This document shows, piece after piece, positions 10,009 to 19,412 of a stretch of DNA of 64,000 nucleotides (within the stretch, counting starts at the first letter, position 1; every line of letters begins with the position of its first letter). The position numbers and the translations under genes are program-made. The DNA comes from Acinetobacter venetianus RAG-1 = CIP 110063. Its GTDB lineage: Bacteria > Pseudomonadota > Gammaproteobacteria > Pseudomonadales > Moraxellaceae. The notes under the pieces were generated by a model. That model was given only the letters and a program-made list of their open reading frames with translations. It ran no database searches and was not told where the DNA came from. The stretch is from the NCBI RefSeq assembly GCF_000368585.1, contig NZ_KB849558.1, positions 442,625 to 506,624 of the forward strand, in the 5' to 3' direction.

Positions 10009-10785
10009 ATGACCATACCGCTTGATTTAATTCCTTTATCACAGCTTGACATAAATCAAGAACATATCTTGGCGATTAAGCGTAATGATTTAGTCCCGTT
10101 GCTGAATGATCCGCATCGTTTAAATCATTATGCTGATCATTTGGTGCAAGCTCAAAGCGTACTCTTAAATGGTGTTGATCCTAAATTGAATCAGCAATTG
10201 AGCGAAGTTATTCATCAAATTATTCAACAACTGTCTCGTTCGAATAAGTATCTGGGTCAACGAAAATTTAATGTATTGCAAAAATGGCTAGGGATCGACA
10301 TCGAGTACGATGCTGGTCAGATCAAATACCTAAAGAATTTTGATCGTTTAATTGATGAGGCAAATTATCTCAGTCAAAAATTACAGATAGAGATTCAAAA
10401 ATCTCAATCACGGTTACAGCAGGTTGTCGGTTTAAGAGAGCAAATGGCTGAGTATATTCGTGCTGCTGAAGAGTTCTTGCAAGAGTATCCTCAGTTCAGT
10501 AAGCAACAAACTTTAGATCACTTTGTAGAGCGACTGTCTAAAAAAATAAACACCTTACAAACCTTACAAACCAGTAATGATATTGCATTAAAACAAATGC
10601 AGTTATCACAACATTTATCATTTAGCTTATTAGATCGTTTTAAAGAGGCGCAGCAGGTTTTGATTCCAGCATGGCGCTATCATTTGGAACAAAGTCGAGA
10701 GAGCAATTCGACAAAGACACTTGAACAGTTGGATAAAAGCAGAGAACATCTCATTCAAAATCTTAAGAAATCATTACAGAAATAA
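10009..10785 (+). CDS. Hypothetical protein of the TelA operon
   Basis: A soluble, helix-rich protein of 258 residues with many Gln, Leu and Lys and coiled-coil character from about residue 80 to the end. It has no signal peptide or membrane segment, and no catalytic motif was recognised. The frame may also start at TTG 9985, but ATG 10009 (MTIPLDLIPLSQ) looks like the natural start. It ends 12 nt before the TelA gene, which has its own good ribosome site, so it probably works with TelA. Confidence 0.7.
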   Translation: MTIPLDLIPLSQLDINQEHILAIKRNDLVPLLNDPHRLNHYADHLVQAQSVLLNGVDPKLNQQLSEVIHQIIQQLSRSNKYLGQRKFNVLQKWLGIDIEYDAGQIKYLKNFDRLIDEANYLSQKLQIEIQKSQSRLQQVVGLREQMAEYIRAAEEFLQEYPQFSKQQTLDHFVERLSKKINTLQTLQTSNDIALKQMQLSQHLSFSLLDRFKEAQQVLIPAWRYHLEQSRESNSTKTLEQLDKSREHLIQNLKKSLQK

Positions 10786-10797
10786 GAGGGGAATATT

Positions 10798-11922
10798 ATG
10801 TCTAATTCAGAACTGAGCAATTCATCAAATGAACTGGTTGTTAATCAAGAGCAACGCTTTGAACAACTTAACTTGAAAGAATTGGGCTTACAGGTTCAAG
10901 ACTTTGCAGAAGTAATGGATGCACATCAAGAGCTTGCTGACATTAGTACGACAGTTGTTGCTGAATATGGTAAAAATATTGCCAATAAAACATCTACATA
11001 TACAGATGAGTTGCTTAATCTTGTTCAAAACAAAGACTTAGATGCAACTGGGCAAAAGCTAAATGAAGTTGTGCAAGTTGCACAGCAGTTGAATACGACA
11101 AGCATTTTAAATAAATCAAAGAGTTCAGGATTCTTTGGCGGATTGCTAAGTAAGTTTAAAGGTGCAAAGCAAAGTTTTGACCAACACTTTAATACGACAA
11201 AAGAACAGATTGATGTTCTTGTGAAAGAAATTGAAAGTTCTCAGTCTGGTTTGAAAGCACGGGTTGGAACTTTGGACAAAATGTTTGATGCCGTTCAAGA
11301 TGAATATAAACAACTTGGTGTTTATATTGCTGCTGGACAATTGAAGCAACAAGACATTCAACAACAGATTTCAACACTTACAACTCAAGAGCAAGATCAA
11401 CAGACAACACAGCAGATTTATGATTTAAATCATTTGGCAAATAATCTGGAAAAGCGAGTCAGTGATTTGCAGGTTTTACAACAATCTGCAATGCAAACTT
11501 TGCCGATGATTCGGATCATTCAATCCAACAATTTAATGTTGGTTGATAAGTTCTATGCGATCAAAAACATTACGCTTCCTGCATGGAAAAACCAGATTAG
11601 CTTAGCGATTTCATTGCAGGAACAAAAAAATAGTGTGCAGTTAGCCAAAGCAATTGATGACACGACAAATGATTTATTGCGTCGAAATGCTGAATTATTG
11701 CATCAAAACTCGGTCGATACCGCAAAAGCGAATCAGCGCTCGGTTATTGATGTCGAAACCCTTGAACATGTGCAAAATACCCTCATTAAAACTGTAAATG
11801 ATGTGATTCAGATTCAGAAAGAGGGGATGCAAAAACGTGCTGAAGCAACGACACGTTTACGTGCATTACAAGAGAGTTTGAATCAATTGGTTCTAGAAAA
11901 TAGCCAATCTTTTCAATCATGA
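10798..11922 (+). CDS. telA: TelA/YaaN family protein (toxic anion resistance)
   Basis: A 374-residue soluble protein that is almost entirely alpha-helical. The order of helices and motifs such as SGFFGGLLSKFKGAKQ, LVDKFYAIKNITLPAWKNQI and the closing THEL-like helices match the TelA family, first linked to tellurite resistance and also found with stress and phage-related genes. The biochemical activity of the family is not established. AGAGGGG lies just upstream of ATG 10798. It sits in the middle of a tight three-gene operon. Confidence 0.88.
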   Translation: MSNSELSNSSNELVVNQEQRFEQLNLKELGLQVQDFAEVMDAHQELADISTTVVAEYGKNIANKTSTYTDELLNLVQNKDLDATGQKLNEVVQVAQQLNTTSILNKSKSSGFFGGLLSKFKGAKQSFDQHFNTTKEQIDVLVKEIESSQSGLKARVGTLDKMFDAVQDEYKQLGVYIAAGQLKQQDIQQQISTLTTQEQDQQTTQQIYDLNHLANNLEKRVSDLQVLQQSAMQTLPMIRIIQSNNLMLVDKFYAIKNITLPAWKNQISLAISLQEQKNSVQLAKAIDDTTNDLLRRNAELLHQNSVDTAKANQRSVIDVETLEHVQNTLIKTVNDVIQIQKEGMQKRAEATTRLRALQESLNQLVLENSQSFQS

Positions 11923-11942
11923 TTTAAGCAGAGGAAAAATCA

Positions 11943-12857
11943 TTGTCACCGATAGACGAGTTCAGTGTACAGCCAATTGATCAGCGTTTAGTGGTTTTAA
12001 AAAAACGCCAACGTCATCTGATGATTTGGTTTTTTTTAAGCAGTGCTTTGGTGTTAATGACGATCACTGCATTGTTTTTCCAAAAAGAATTTGTCTATCG
12101 TTTTTTTGATCTTTCTATGCATGTTAAAACTTTGGACTTGCCTTACCATGTTCAAGATCTAATTCCATTTAAACAGCCAGTAGATTATTTTTTTAATTTA
12201 CTGTCTTGGTTTGGCTGGTTATTTATAAAAATATTCGTTGCATTCATTGGTGCATTTTTATTACTACGTTGGGCAAAAAAATTAAACTTTTTTCGACAAC
12301 GTTTTCAAGCTTGGACACTGCGAGTCGTTGCTTGGATCATTGCTTTCACACTGTTATGGTCAGGTATGAGTTATATTCAGTATGACTGGCAAGATGAAAC
12401 TGAAAAAGCTTATCAGCAGTGGATGAGCTATAAAAATAATATTATCGAAAGCCAAATCGCACAGGATTTGAATCAGTCGAATGCTTCTGCAACTGAGAAA
12501 GCTTATGTGTTGGCGCAAGTCGCTTTATTGCATGATCCGATAGACCGAAAAACTGCCAATATTTATGTAAATCAGCTAATTAATGCAGAGCGAAATAATC
12601 CTACAGAGTTCCAAAAGTACGATTTCAAGCCTGAGCAATTATGGGTTATGCAACAACAGCTCTACGGCAAAAGTATTACATTAATGACACAGCCATTGGA
12701 TTTACGTGCCCAACAGGCTGAGCGTATCGCTCAAATCGTAAATGTGGTGGTGTGGGGATTGCTGTTCGTCACAATAGCGATAAGTATGGTTTTATATTTT
12801 TTAGCATCTCATTTGAAAAGTCGACGTAATCGAATTGCACATCAACTTGATGCTTAG
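11943..12857 (+). CDS. Membrane protein of the TelA operon
   Basis: A 304-residue inner-membrane protein with about four hydrophobic segments (roughly residues 28-47, 85-105, 122-142 and 265-288) and a polar domain of about 120 residues between the last two. No known family was recognised. It starts at TTG 11943 with GAGGA at 11931-11935, a spacing of 7 nt, and follows telA by 20 nt. A TelA-associated membrane partner is a reasonable inference from the operon. Confidence 0.75.
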   Translation: MSPIDEFSVQPIDQRLVVLKKRQRHLMIWFFLSSALVLMTITALFFQKEFVYRFFDLSMHVKTLDLPYHVQDLIPFKQPVDYFFNLLSWFGWLFIKIFVAFIGAFLLLRWAKKLNFFRQRFQAWTLRVVAWIIAFTLLWSGMSYIQYDWQDETEKAYQQWMSYKNNIIESQIAQDLNQSNASATEKAYVLAQVALLHDPIDRKTANIYVNQLINAERNNPTEFQKYDFKPEQLWVMQQQLYGKSITLMTQPLDLRAQQAERIAQIVNVVVWGLLFVTIAISMVLYFLASHLKSRRNRIAHQLDA

Positions 12858-12984
12858 CCTTGTATTCGGTTTATCCGATCAAACTCATAAAAACATACTG
12901 TTTTACCTATTTAACGCTTTTGCGTACTATAGCCTCATTGAATGAATTTAGCAGATTTTAAAGTCTTAGCATTTGGAGAAATAC

Positions 12985-14550
12985 ATGTTAGATCAAAATA
13001 TTAAAAATCAATTAAAAGCTTACTTAGAACGTTTAGAAAGTCCAATCGAGTTGGTTGCCGCTTTAGATGAGTCTGACAAAGCAGAAAAAATCAGAGAACT
13101 TGTGACTGAGATTGCTGAACTTTCTGACCAAGTTACGGCGCGTTTTGACGGTTCAAACGCTCGCCGTCCTAGTTTTGGTGTGGCTAAAGCAGGCGAACAA
13201 CCTCGTGTGTTCTTTGCAGGCTTACCAATGGGACATGAGTTTACTTCTTTGATCTTAGCATTACTACAAGTATCTGGTTATGCACCTAAAGTCTCTGATG
13301 AAGTTTTAGCTCAAATCAAAGGCTTAAATTTAACTGCAAACTTTGATGTGTTTGTATCTTTAAGCTGTCATAACTGTCCAGATGTAGTGCAAGCATTAAA
13401 CCTAATTGCGATTAATAATCCAAATACTACGGCAACCATGATTGATGGTGCTTTCTTCCAAGACGAAGTTGAAGAACGCAAAATCTTAGCAGTACCCATG
13501 GTATTCCAAGACAATCAGCATATCGGTCAAGGTCGTATGACTTTGGAAGAAATCGTGGCTAAGTTAGATACTAACTCTGGTGAGAAAGATGCTGCTGTGA
13601 TCAATGCCAAGGATGCATTTGATGTATTGGTGATTGGTGGTGGTCCTGCGGGTGGTACAGCAGCGATCTATGCAGCACGTAAGGGCATCAAAACAGGTAT
13701 CGTTGCTGAGCGCTTTGGTGGTCAGGTGATGGATACCATGGATATTGAAAACTTTACCACGGTTCAAAAAACGGTTGGTCCGAAGTTTGCGCAAGATATG
13801 GAAGCGCATGTACGTGAATATGGCGTAGACATCATGAACTTGCAACGCGTCAGCAAAATCACTGGTGCAGATCAAACAGCCAATGGTTTGGTTGAAGTTG
13901 AACTTGAGAATGGTGCTAAGCTTGAATCAAAAACCATCATTCTATCAACAGGTGCACGTTGGAGAGAAATGAATGTACCAGGTGAAGCAGAATACCGTAC
14001 TCGTGGTGTTGCCTACTGCCCACACTGTGATGGTCCATTATTCAAAGGCAAACGTGTTGCCGTGATTGGTGGCGGTAACTCTGGTGTTGAAGCTGCGATT
14101 GACCTTGCAGGGATTGTTGAGCATGTGACTTTGGTGGAGTTCGATACCAAACTTCGTGCAGACCAAGTCTTGCAAGATAAGTTAAATAGCTTACCAAACA
14201 CCACAGTGATCATGAATGCTTTAAGTACGGAAGTGGTGGGTGATGGTTCTCAAGTTACAGCATTGAAATATAAAGACCGTACCACAGATGTTGAACATAC
14301 TGTAGAACTTGCAGGAATCTTTGTACAAATTGGTTTATTACCAAATACAGATTTCTTAAAGAACAGTGCGGTTGAACTCAGCAATCGTGGTGAGATCGTG
14401 ATTAATGATCGTAACGAAACCAATGTTAAAGGTGTGTTTGCGGCAGGTGACTGTACGACCGTGCCTTACAAGCAAATTATCATTGCGACAGGTGAAGGTG
14501 CGAAGGCTTCTCTCTCTGCTTTTGATTACATGATTCGTTCAGGCGTATAA
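12985..14550 (+). CDS. ahpF: Alkyl hydroperoxide reductase subunit F
   Basis: This flavoprotein passes electrons from NADH through FAD and disulfides to the peroxiredoxin AhpC. The 521 residues equal the E. coli length. The N-terminal tandem thioredoxin-like domain carries CHNC at 128-131 and the thioredoxin-reductase-like part has CPHC at 345-348, plus two dinucleotide motifs ([17 protein letters not shown] and [15 protein letters not shown]). ATG 12985 is preferred over a further upstream start because GGAGA at 12975-12979 is correctly spaced. No ahpC is adjacent, so the partner must lie elsewhere. Confidence 0.96.
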   Translation: MLDQNIKNQLKAYLERLESPIELVAALDESDKAEKIRELVTEIAELSDQVTARFDGSNARRPSFGVAKAGEQPRVFFAGLPMGHEFTSLILALLQVSGYAPKVSDEVLAQIKGLNLTANFDVFVSLSCHNCPDVVQALNLIAINNPNTTATMIDGAFFQDEVEERKILAVPMVFQDNQHIGQGRMTLEEIVAKLDTNSGEKDAAVINAKDAFDVLVIGGGPAGGTAAIYAARKGIKTGIVAERFGGQVMDTMDIENFTTVQKTVGPKFAQDMEAHVREYGVDIMNLQRVSKITGADQTANGLVEVELENGAKLESKTIILSTGARWREMNVPGEAEYRTRGVAYCPHCDGPLFKGKRVAVIGGGNSGVEAAIDLAGIVEHVTLVEFDTKLRADQVLQDKLNSLPNTTVIMNALSTEVVGDGSQVTALKYKDRTTDVEHTVELAGIFVQIGLLPNTDFLKNSAVELSNRGEIVINDRNETNVKGVFAAGDCTTVPYKQIIIATGEGAKASLSAFDYMIRSGV

Positions 14551-14560
14551 ATCGACTGAT

Positions 14561-14594
14561 ATAAAAAAGCCCCAATTTATTGGGGCTTTTTTAT
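14561..14594. terminator. Bidirectional terminator between ahpF and the lipase-like gene
   Basis: A 15-bp stem (14561-14575 with 14580-14594) has A and T runs on its two sides, so it can serve both convergent genes. Confidence 0.9.
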
Positions 14595-14596
14595 AC

Positions 14597-16615
14597 TTAA
14601 TTTTTTGGTTTATACAAACCATGATCAACCAAGTGTTGGCGTAAAATACGACGCAATTCTAAAACTGCAGCTGGTGTTTCTTGAATTGAATGTCCACCTG
14701 GAAGTATTTTTTCTGAAACAGCACCATCTAAATGAGCGCTTTTATAAGTCACAATTCCATCTGTGATCACATTTGGATCATCACTTTTGGTAATGTTGCC
14801 CATGATAGAGTGGAACACCAAGCCTTTTTCCGGTGGAATATCAGCGGTAAGCTCCATAAATTTAGATTTTTTACTGAGATCACTTGGTCCATTTTGAATG
14901 ACATCATTAGTGAGTGTTTTCACGAAATCTTTTAGATCAACATCATCACTGGTTAATGTATCTGCTAACGTAGTTAAGAAAGTTGCAGGAAGTTTAATAA
15001 TTTTACGTGCTGCTAAGGTAAACCATCGATCGGCATAGTCTGTACCACGATGCGGTGCAGCGAGGAAAATCGCACGATCAAAGTTTGTAATTGGTTCCAT
15101 TTTCAAGCGTTCACCAATCACAGGATGTTTTCTTAAACGTGTTTGCTGACGATTGCTCATCATTGCGAGTGCTTGTTTTGATATGTCTGCATCACTAACC
15201 AGCAATCGGCTGATGATTCCGCCCATACTATGTCCAATAAGCACAGAATCTTTAGCTGCTGGATCTTTTGGATTTAGTGATGCAAAAGCTTGTTTGAGCA
15301 ATGCATAAATTTGAAAGCGACTCTCTAAAATTGGCATATTGGTAGAATAAAAAATCTGCCAAACTTGGTAGTGCTCACGTAAAACTGGATCACCCATGAT
15401 GTCATTGGTCACAGCAATCCATGCTTCAGGGCTACTGGCCAAACCATGTACCAATACAATCACTTTTTTATTCGGATTATACGGTTCGAGCATATATAAA
15501 TGAGGCATAGTTAAACGTTGATCACGATCAATCAAGGTTAAATAGGCCGCAGCACCTAAGTTATTTTCTGCAAGCCAAAGTCCATAGGGTGCTGAGAAAT
15601 TTGCAGCGAGAGAGTATGTTTTTCCAGCAATATCAACTTTATCTACACTGTAGGGATCATAAACTTTAATTTCGAAATTGGGACTATTTAAAACATCGTC
15701 AACTGTTGCAGTTCTCTTTTTCGGTTGCGCAATAATGGTTGCTGCTAAATAGCGGGCTTTGTGAATATTTGGATTGATCCCTTTCGGATAATGATAGGTG
15801 AGAGGGTCAAGAATGTATTTATTTTCTAATTTTGATGGGTCACTCGCTGGAAATACCGCAACGAAATCTGAACCAAAACCATCTCGACGATTGATCGCAC
15901 GTAAACCAGAAAAGTTCATATTATAACTAGAGATAAACTTCTCTAATTTCATATTTTGCAGTCGTTGATAAGCTTGTATATCAATGGTGTAGGTACTTTT
16001 ACCAATTTTTAAGGTTGGTGCAATATCTTGAGAGGGTGTTCTCACATTATAGACATTTACCAGCTGTGTAAGGGCTTGGTTATAGAAATCTCTAATCTGA
16101 ACTTGTCGGTTATCAAAAATTCGTTCTTGCGGTTGGCGCGAGGTTTTAAATAGATAAGCATAGCTATAGCGCAGACTTTTATCTAAAGCTTCTAGTTCTT
16201 GATCAATACATTTTTCATAGTTTTGCTGAATAATCTTTTGTTCATCATCAGACTTATGCTTACTTAATTTGCTAATTTTACATTCCGAAGATTCAGAAAG
16301 AAGCTTAGATTTAGCAAGATACAACTCACTCGCTGTAGAGAGCAATTGCTCATCAATAATTTCTGGAATCTTATGTAGATCAGCAATACATTGATCTGGA
16401 TTCTGCATACAGACTTTTGATTCTTTACCAGACATCGAAAGAACATTCAGGCTGGCTTCACTCAGTTTTTTCTGAGTTAAGATACTGTTACGTTCGTTGG
16501 CGATTGTGACATTTAATGCCTGTTGTTTGAGACTAACAACTTGGCAACCACTCATTACGATTGTGCTCAGTATCGTGAGGGCGAAGAGACGATAATTTGG
16601 CTTGAATGCAGGCAT
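14597..16615 (-). CDS. Alpha/beta hydrolase (lipase-like) lipoprotein
   Basis: A large serine hydrolase with an N-terminal lipobox (IVMSGC, Cys at about residue 24 of the chosen start), so it is probably anchored in the outer membrane. A helical N-terminal region of roughly 170 residues precedes the hydrolase fold. The fold shows VLVHGLASS as the oxyanion region, the nucleophile elbow GHSMGG (Ser at about 463) and a late GGHS that may supply the catalytic His. The longer reading from 16684 would put 23 extra residues before the signal peptide and reach into the upstream terminator, so Met at 16615 is chosen. The substrate is unknown; esterase or lipase activity is inferred. Confidence 0.82.
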   Translation of the reverse strand: MPAFKPNYRLFALTILSTIVMSGCQVVSLKQQALNVTIANERNSILTQKKLSEASLNVLSMSGKESKVCMQNPDQCIADLHKIPEIIDEQLLSTASELYLAKSKLLSESSECKISKLSKHKSDDEQKIIQQNYEKCIDQELEALDKSLRYSYAYLFKTSRQPQERIFDNRQVQIRDFYNQALTQLVNVYNVRTPSQDIAPTLKIGKSTYTIDIQAYQRLQNMKLEKFISSYNMNFSGLRAINRRDGFGSDFVAVFPASDPSKLENKYILDPLTYHYPKGINPNIHKARYLAATIIAQPKKRTATVDDVLNSPNFEIKVYDPYSVDKVDIAGKTYSLAANFSAPYGLWLAENNLGAAAYLTLIDRDQRLTMPHLYMLEPYNPNKKVIVLVHGLASSPEAWIAVTNDIMGDPVLREHYQVWQIFYSTNMPILESRFQIYALLKQAFASLNPKDPAAKDSVLIGHSMGGIISRLLVSDADISKQALAMMSNRQQTRLRKHPVIGERLKMEPITNFDRAIFLAAPHRGTDYADRWFTLAARKIIKLPATFLTTLADTLTSDDVDLKDFVKTLTNDVIQNGPSDLSKKSKFMELTADIPPEKGLVFHSIMGNITKSDDPNVITDGIVTYKSAHLDGAVSEKILPGGHSIQETPAAVLELRRILRQHLVDHGLYKPKN

Positions 16616-16686
16616 TAGAATTCTATAAATATGCACAAAGATTATGGTTATCATACGAAATTTAATCGCTTTTTCAATGTACATAA

Positions 16687-16718
16687 AAAAATAGACCGTG
16701 AAAAAACGGTCTATTTTT
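16687..16718 (-). terminator. Terminator of the TPR-like lipoprotein gene
   Basis: A 13-bp stem (16687-16699 with 16706-16718) lies just after the lipoprotein stop at 16736 and has a T run when read on the minus strand. Confidence 0.8.
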
Positions 16719-16735
16719 ACAAAAAAGGATGCAAA

Positions 16736-17635
16736 TTAGTTCAGAACTTGCCAAACGTTCCAGCGTTTACCAGATTCAACTTCTTTGATTAAACGGTCGG
16801 TTACTTCTGCTTCATCAGGGTAATTGATCTTGTAGTTCTTTAACGTTTGAATTGCATTTTTCTTTTGCTCTAACCATAAATAGTTATTTGCAGCAGAAAG
16901 GTAAGCTTCTTGAACACCACCTTTAATTGCTTTGTCTAAGTAAGGAATGGCTTCACGTTGACCACCGCCTTCAGATAGACCGAAACCAAACCAGAAATTT
17001 GTTTCAGGATCATTTGGTTTGATCGCTAAAATACGTTGTGCATAATTCAAAGACTTCGATGTGTATGACGTACCTAAGTCTAAATTACGCGCCATAACGC
17101 TCGCTTTAAATGCACGTGTGAGAACATCCAGAGAAGCATTTGGCTTTTCCGCTAAAGCATCAAGTTTTTGAGTGATTTCTTTCAATTTTACTTCGTAGCC
17201 TTTGCGCTCTTGGCGATCAGGGAAGCGAGGTGGGTAATGACGAGCTTTACCTTCAACAAGTTGTAAGAAATCATCGATTTCAGTGACATCAACTTCATTC
17301 TCACCCGCGAGAACAGCATATTTCATGTTGCGTTCTTTGCTATCAATCGTTGGTACTATGAGTTTATTGATATCTAAAGTTGCAGATTTTGATGGATCGT
17401 TTTGTAGAGAAACTACCATTTTTGTTACAGGTTGTGCAGAGGCATCTTTGAGTGCAACTTCAAAACTTGGAGGCGCATCATAGTTGGTTGGATTTAAAGC
17501 ATAAAATGGTGCAGTAGGTTCTGGTTCTTTAAAAACGAACGGTTCGGTTGCCTTGTCCTTTTTAGTGGGAGCGATACCACAGGCCGTCAAAACAGAAGTT
17601 GAAAGTACAAGTAGTGCCAAAGGCTTAAAATTCAT
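16736..17635 (-). CDS. TPR-like lipoprotein of unknown function
   Basis: A 299-residue protein with a lipoprotein signal peptide (LVLSTSVLTAC, Cys at about residue 19). After a Pro/Ala-rich linker, the C-terminal half contains helical repeats of tetratricopeptide type (for example NDPETNFWFGFGLSEGGGQREAIPYLDKAI and a following copy). Such repeats usually bind protein partners in the periplasm. It is a single-gene unit with its own terminator, upstream of the lipase-like gene. No specific function can be assigned. Confidence 0.75.
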   Translation of the reverse strand: MNFKPLALLVLSTSVLTACGIAPTKKDKATEPFVFKEPEPTAPFYALNPTNYDAPPSFEVALKDASAQPVTKMVVSLQNDPSKSATLDINKLIVPTIDSKERNMKYAVLAGENEVDVTEIDDFLQLVEGKARHYPPRFPDRQERKGYEVKLKEITQKLDALAEKPNASLDVLTRAFKASVMARNLDLGTSYTSKSLNYAQRILAIKPNDPETNFWFGFGLSEGGGQREAIPYLDKAIKGGVQEAYLSAANNYLWLEQKKNAIQTLKNYKINYPDEAEVTDRLIKEVESGKRWNVWQVLN

Positions 17636-17748
17636 GCTTTACATCCATTAATTTTAGTTAAATGAGAGGTAGATCGTTGGTTTTACCAGTCTAGGAAAAG
17701 CAAAACCAACTTGCAATGAGAAGCATGTTACATTTTTTATAAATTGTA

Positions 17749-18567
17749 TTATGTTGCTGAAGTTTTACTCTGTGCCTCACATTCACGACGTAGTTCATCA
17801 ATGATTTTGAGTTCTTCTTTACTAAATGGTTGAGTTTTTGAGCTTTGCCCTTTAAAGGTTGGGTCAAGCAAAGAAAGACGTTGGCAGAGTGTTGTCATAC
17901 GCTTCTCATTTTGTTGCATACGATCGAGTAAAACACGAATACCCTCCAAAATTGGATCAGATTGGTCTTGTGTAGTGGCATAGGGTTCAAAGCCAATAGT
18001 CGCTGCATAATCACGGCGACGCGCTTCTTGTTCAGTTTGCTCAGTTGTTGCTTGTTCTTTGAAAATATAACGTGCTGGGCTGCCGACCGCAGTTACACCT
18101 TCAGGCACTTCTTTGGTAACGACAGCATTAGAACCAACTTTAGCACCTTTATGTACTGTAAATGGTCCTAATATTTTCGCGCCTGCGCCTACAACTACCC
18201 CATCCTCAAGTGTTGGATGTCGTTTACCTTTATTCCATGTTGTACCACCTAGCGTCACACCATGATAAAGCGTTACGTCATCACCAATTTCAGCAGTTTC
18301 ACCAATCACCACACCCATGCCGTGGTCAATGAAGAAACGTTTTCCAATTTTTGCACCGGGATGGATTTCGATACCTGTTGCAAATCGGCTAAAAGAGGAA
18401 AGTAAACGTGCCGTACCTTTATATTCTTTTTTCCAGAGCTCATGTGCCATACGATGCATAATCAACGCATGAATTCCTGGATACGTTGTTAAAACTTCAA
18501 GTGTATTTCGAGCAGCAGGATCACGCGCAAATACAGCTTCGATATCTTCTTTAAGCTGTTTAATCAT
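17749..18567 (-). CDS. cysE: Serine O-acetyltransferase
   Basis: CysE acetylates L-serine with acetyl-CoA, the entry step of cysteine synthesis. The 272-residue protein has the N-terminal helical region and the left-handed beta-helix with hexapeptide repeats, including [23 protein letters not shown] and [10 protein letters not shown], which carry the catalytic Asp-His pair. The C-terminal tail is long and charged, as in the longer CysE group. AAGGAGG lies just upstream of the ATG, inside the end of trmJ; the two genes overlap by 8 nt and are probably translated together. Confidence 0.93.
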   Translation of the reverse strand: MIKQLKEDIEAVFARDPAARNTLEVLTTYPGIHALIMHRMAHELWKKEYKGTARLLSSFSRFATGIEIHPGAKIGKRFFIDHGMGVVIGETAEIGDDVTLYHGVTLGGTTWNKGKRHPTLEDGVVVGAGAKILGPFTVHKGAKVGSNAVVTKEVPEGVTAVGSPARYIFKEQATTEQTEQEARRRDYAATIGFEPYATTQDQSDPILEGIRVLLDRMQQNEKRMTTLCQRLSLLDPTFKGQSSKTQPFSKEELKIIDELRRECEAQSKTSAT

Positions 18568-19399
18568 GAGAATGATCCTCCTTGTTAGTTTTTTTCCATG
18601 AGCCGTTGGCTAATGCTTGTGCACGACTGAAAATACCACGTAGTAAATGATACTCCATACGATCTAATTGTATTCTGCCAAATAAACGACGCAAACGTAA
18701 AGGGAGTAAGCGCGGGTTATTTGGATCTAGAAACTCGATATCAGTCAACATCTTCTCAAGATGTGGATAAAATTCTTCCATCTGTTGTTGGGTGACTAGA
18801 GGCTCATCCCATTCCATGCTTTGCTGTTGTTTAAGCTGCATGTGGTCATTTGGAATTTCAGTATTAGAATGATTTTGTTCTAAAGCTGCCATACGCAATT
18901 CGTAGCAAACCACTTGAATTGCTTGTGCAACGTTTAACACTCCATATTCAGGATTCACTGGAATCGTTAAATGATAGTTTGCCAATGCGAGTTCTTCATT
19001 GGTCAGTCCACGATCTTCGCGACCAAACACAATCGCAATATTTTGATCTTTACTTGCAGCTTGTAATGCTTCTGTTGCAGCAGGGCGCACGTCCAATAGA
19101 GGCCAAGGAATGGTACGACTGCGGGCACTTGTACCAAAAACAATGTGGCAGTCTTGGATGGCTTGTTCTAAAGTCTCAACGATCTCAATTTTTTCAATCA
19201 GATCTTGTGCACCAGCAGCAAGTGCATCAATGTCTGGATGCGGATAAGTTTTCGGTGCAACAAGTACAAGTTTTGATAACCCCATTGTTTTCATTGCACG
19301 TAAAGCACTACCAATATTTGCAGGGAGTGTCGTATTGACCATCACAATACGCACATGCTCCAAATGTTTGGACACATTATTTTGGTCAAACTGATTCAT
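18560..19399 (-). CDS. trmJ: tRNA (cytidine/uridine-2'-O-)-methyltransferase TrmJ
   Basis: A SPOUT-class methyltransferase that modifies position 32 of tRNAs. The 279 residues show the SpoU pattern: the N-terminal strand [24 protein letters not shown], then [13 protein letters not shown] (the knot motif 2) and [24 protein letters not shown] (motif 3). The C-terminal helices are typical for the TrmJ dimer. It overlaps cysE by 8 nt and follows dnaE by 13 nt, so dnaE-trmJ-cysE look like one transcript. Confidence 0.92.
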   Translation of the reverse strand: MNQFDQNNVSKHLEHVRIVMVNTTLPANIGSALRAMKTMGLSKLVLVAPKTYPHPDIDALAAGAQDLIEKIEIVETLEQAIQDCHIVFGTSARSRTIPWPLLDVRPAATEALQAASKDQNIAIVFGREDRGLTNEELALANYHLTIPVNPEYGVLNVAQAIQVVCYELRMAALEQNHSNTEIPNDHMQLKQQQSMEWDEPLVTQQQMEEFYPHLEKMLTDIEFLDPNNPRLLPLRLRRLFGRIQLDRMEYHLLRGIFSRAQALANGSWKKTNKEDHSHD

Positions 19400-19412
19400 A
19401 TATTATCCAAAA

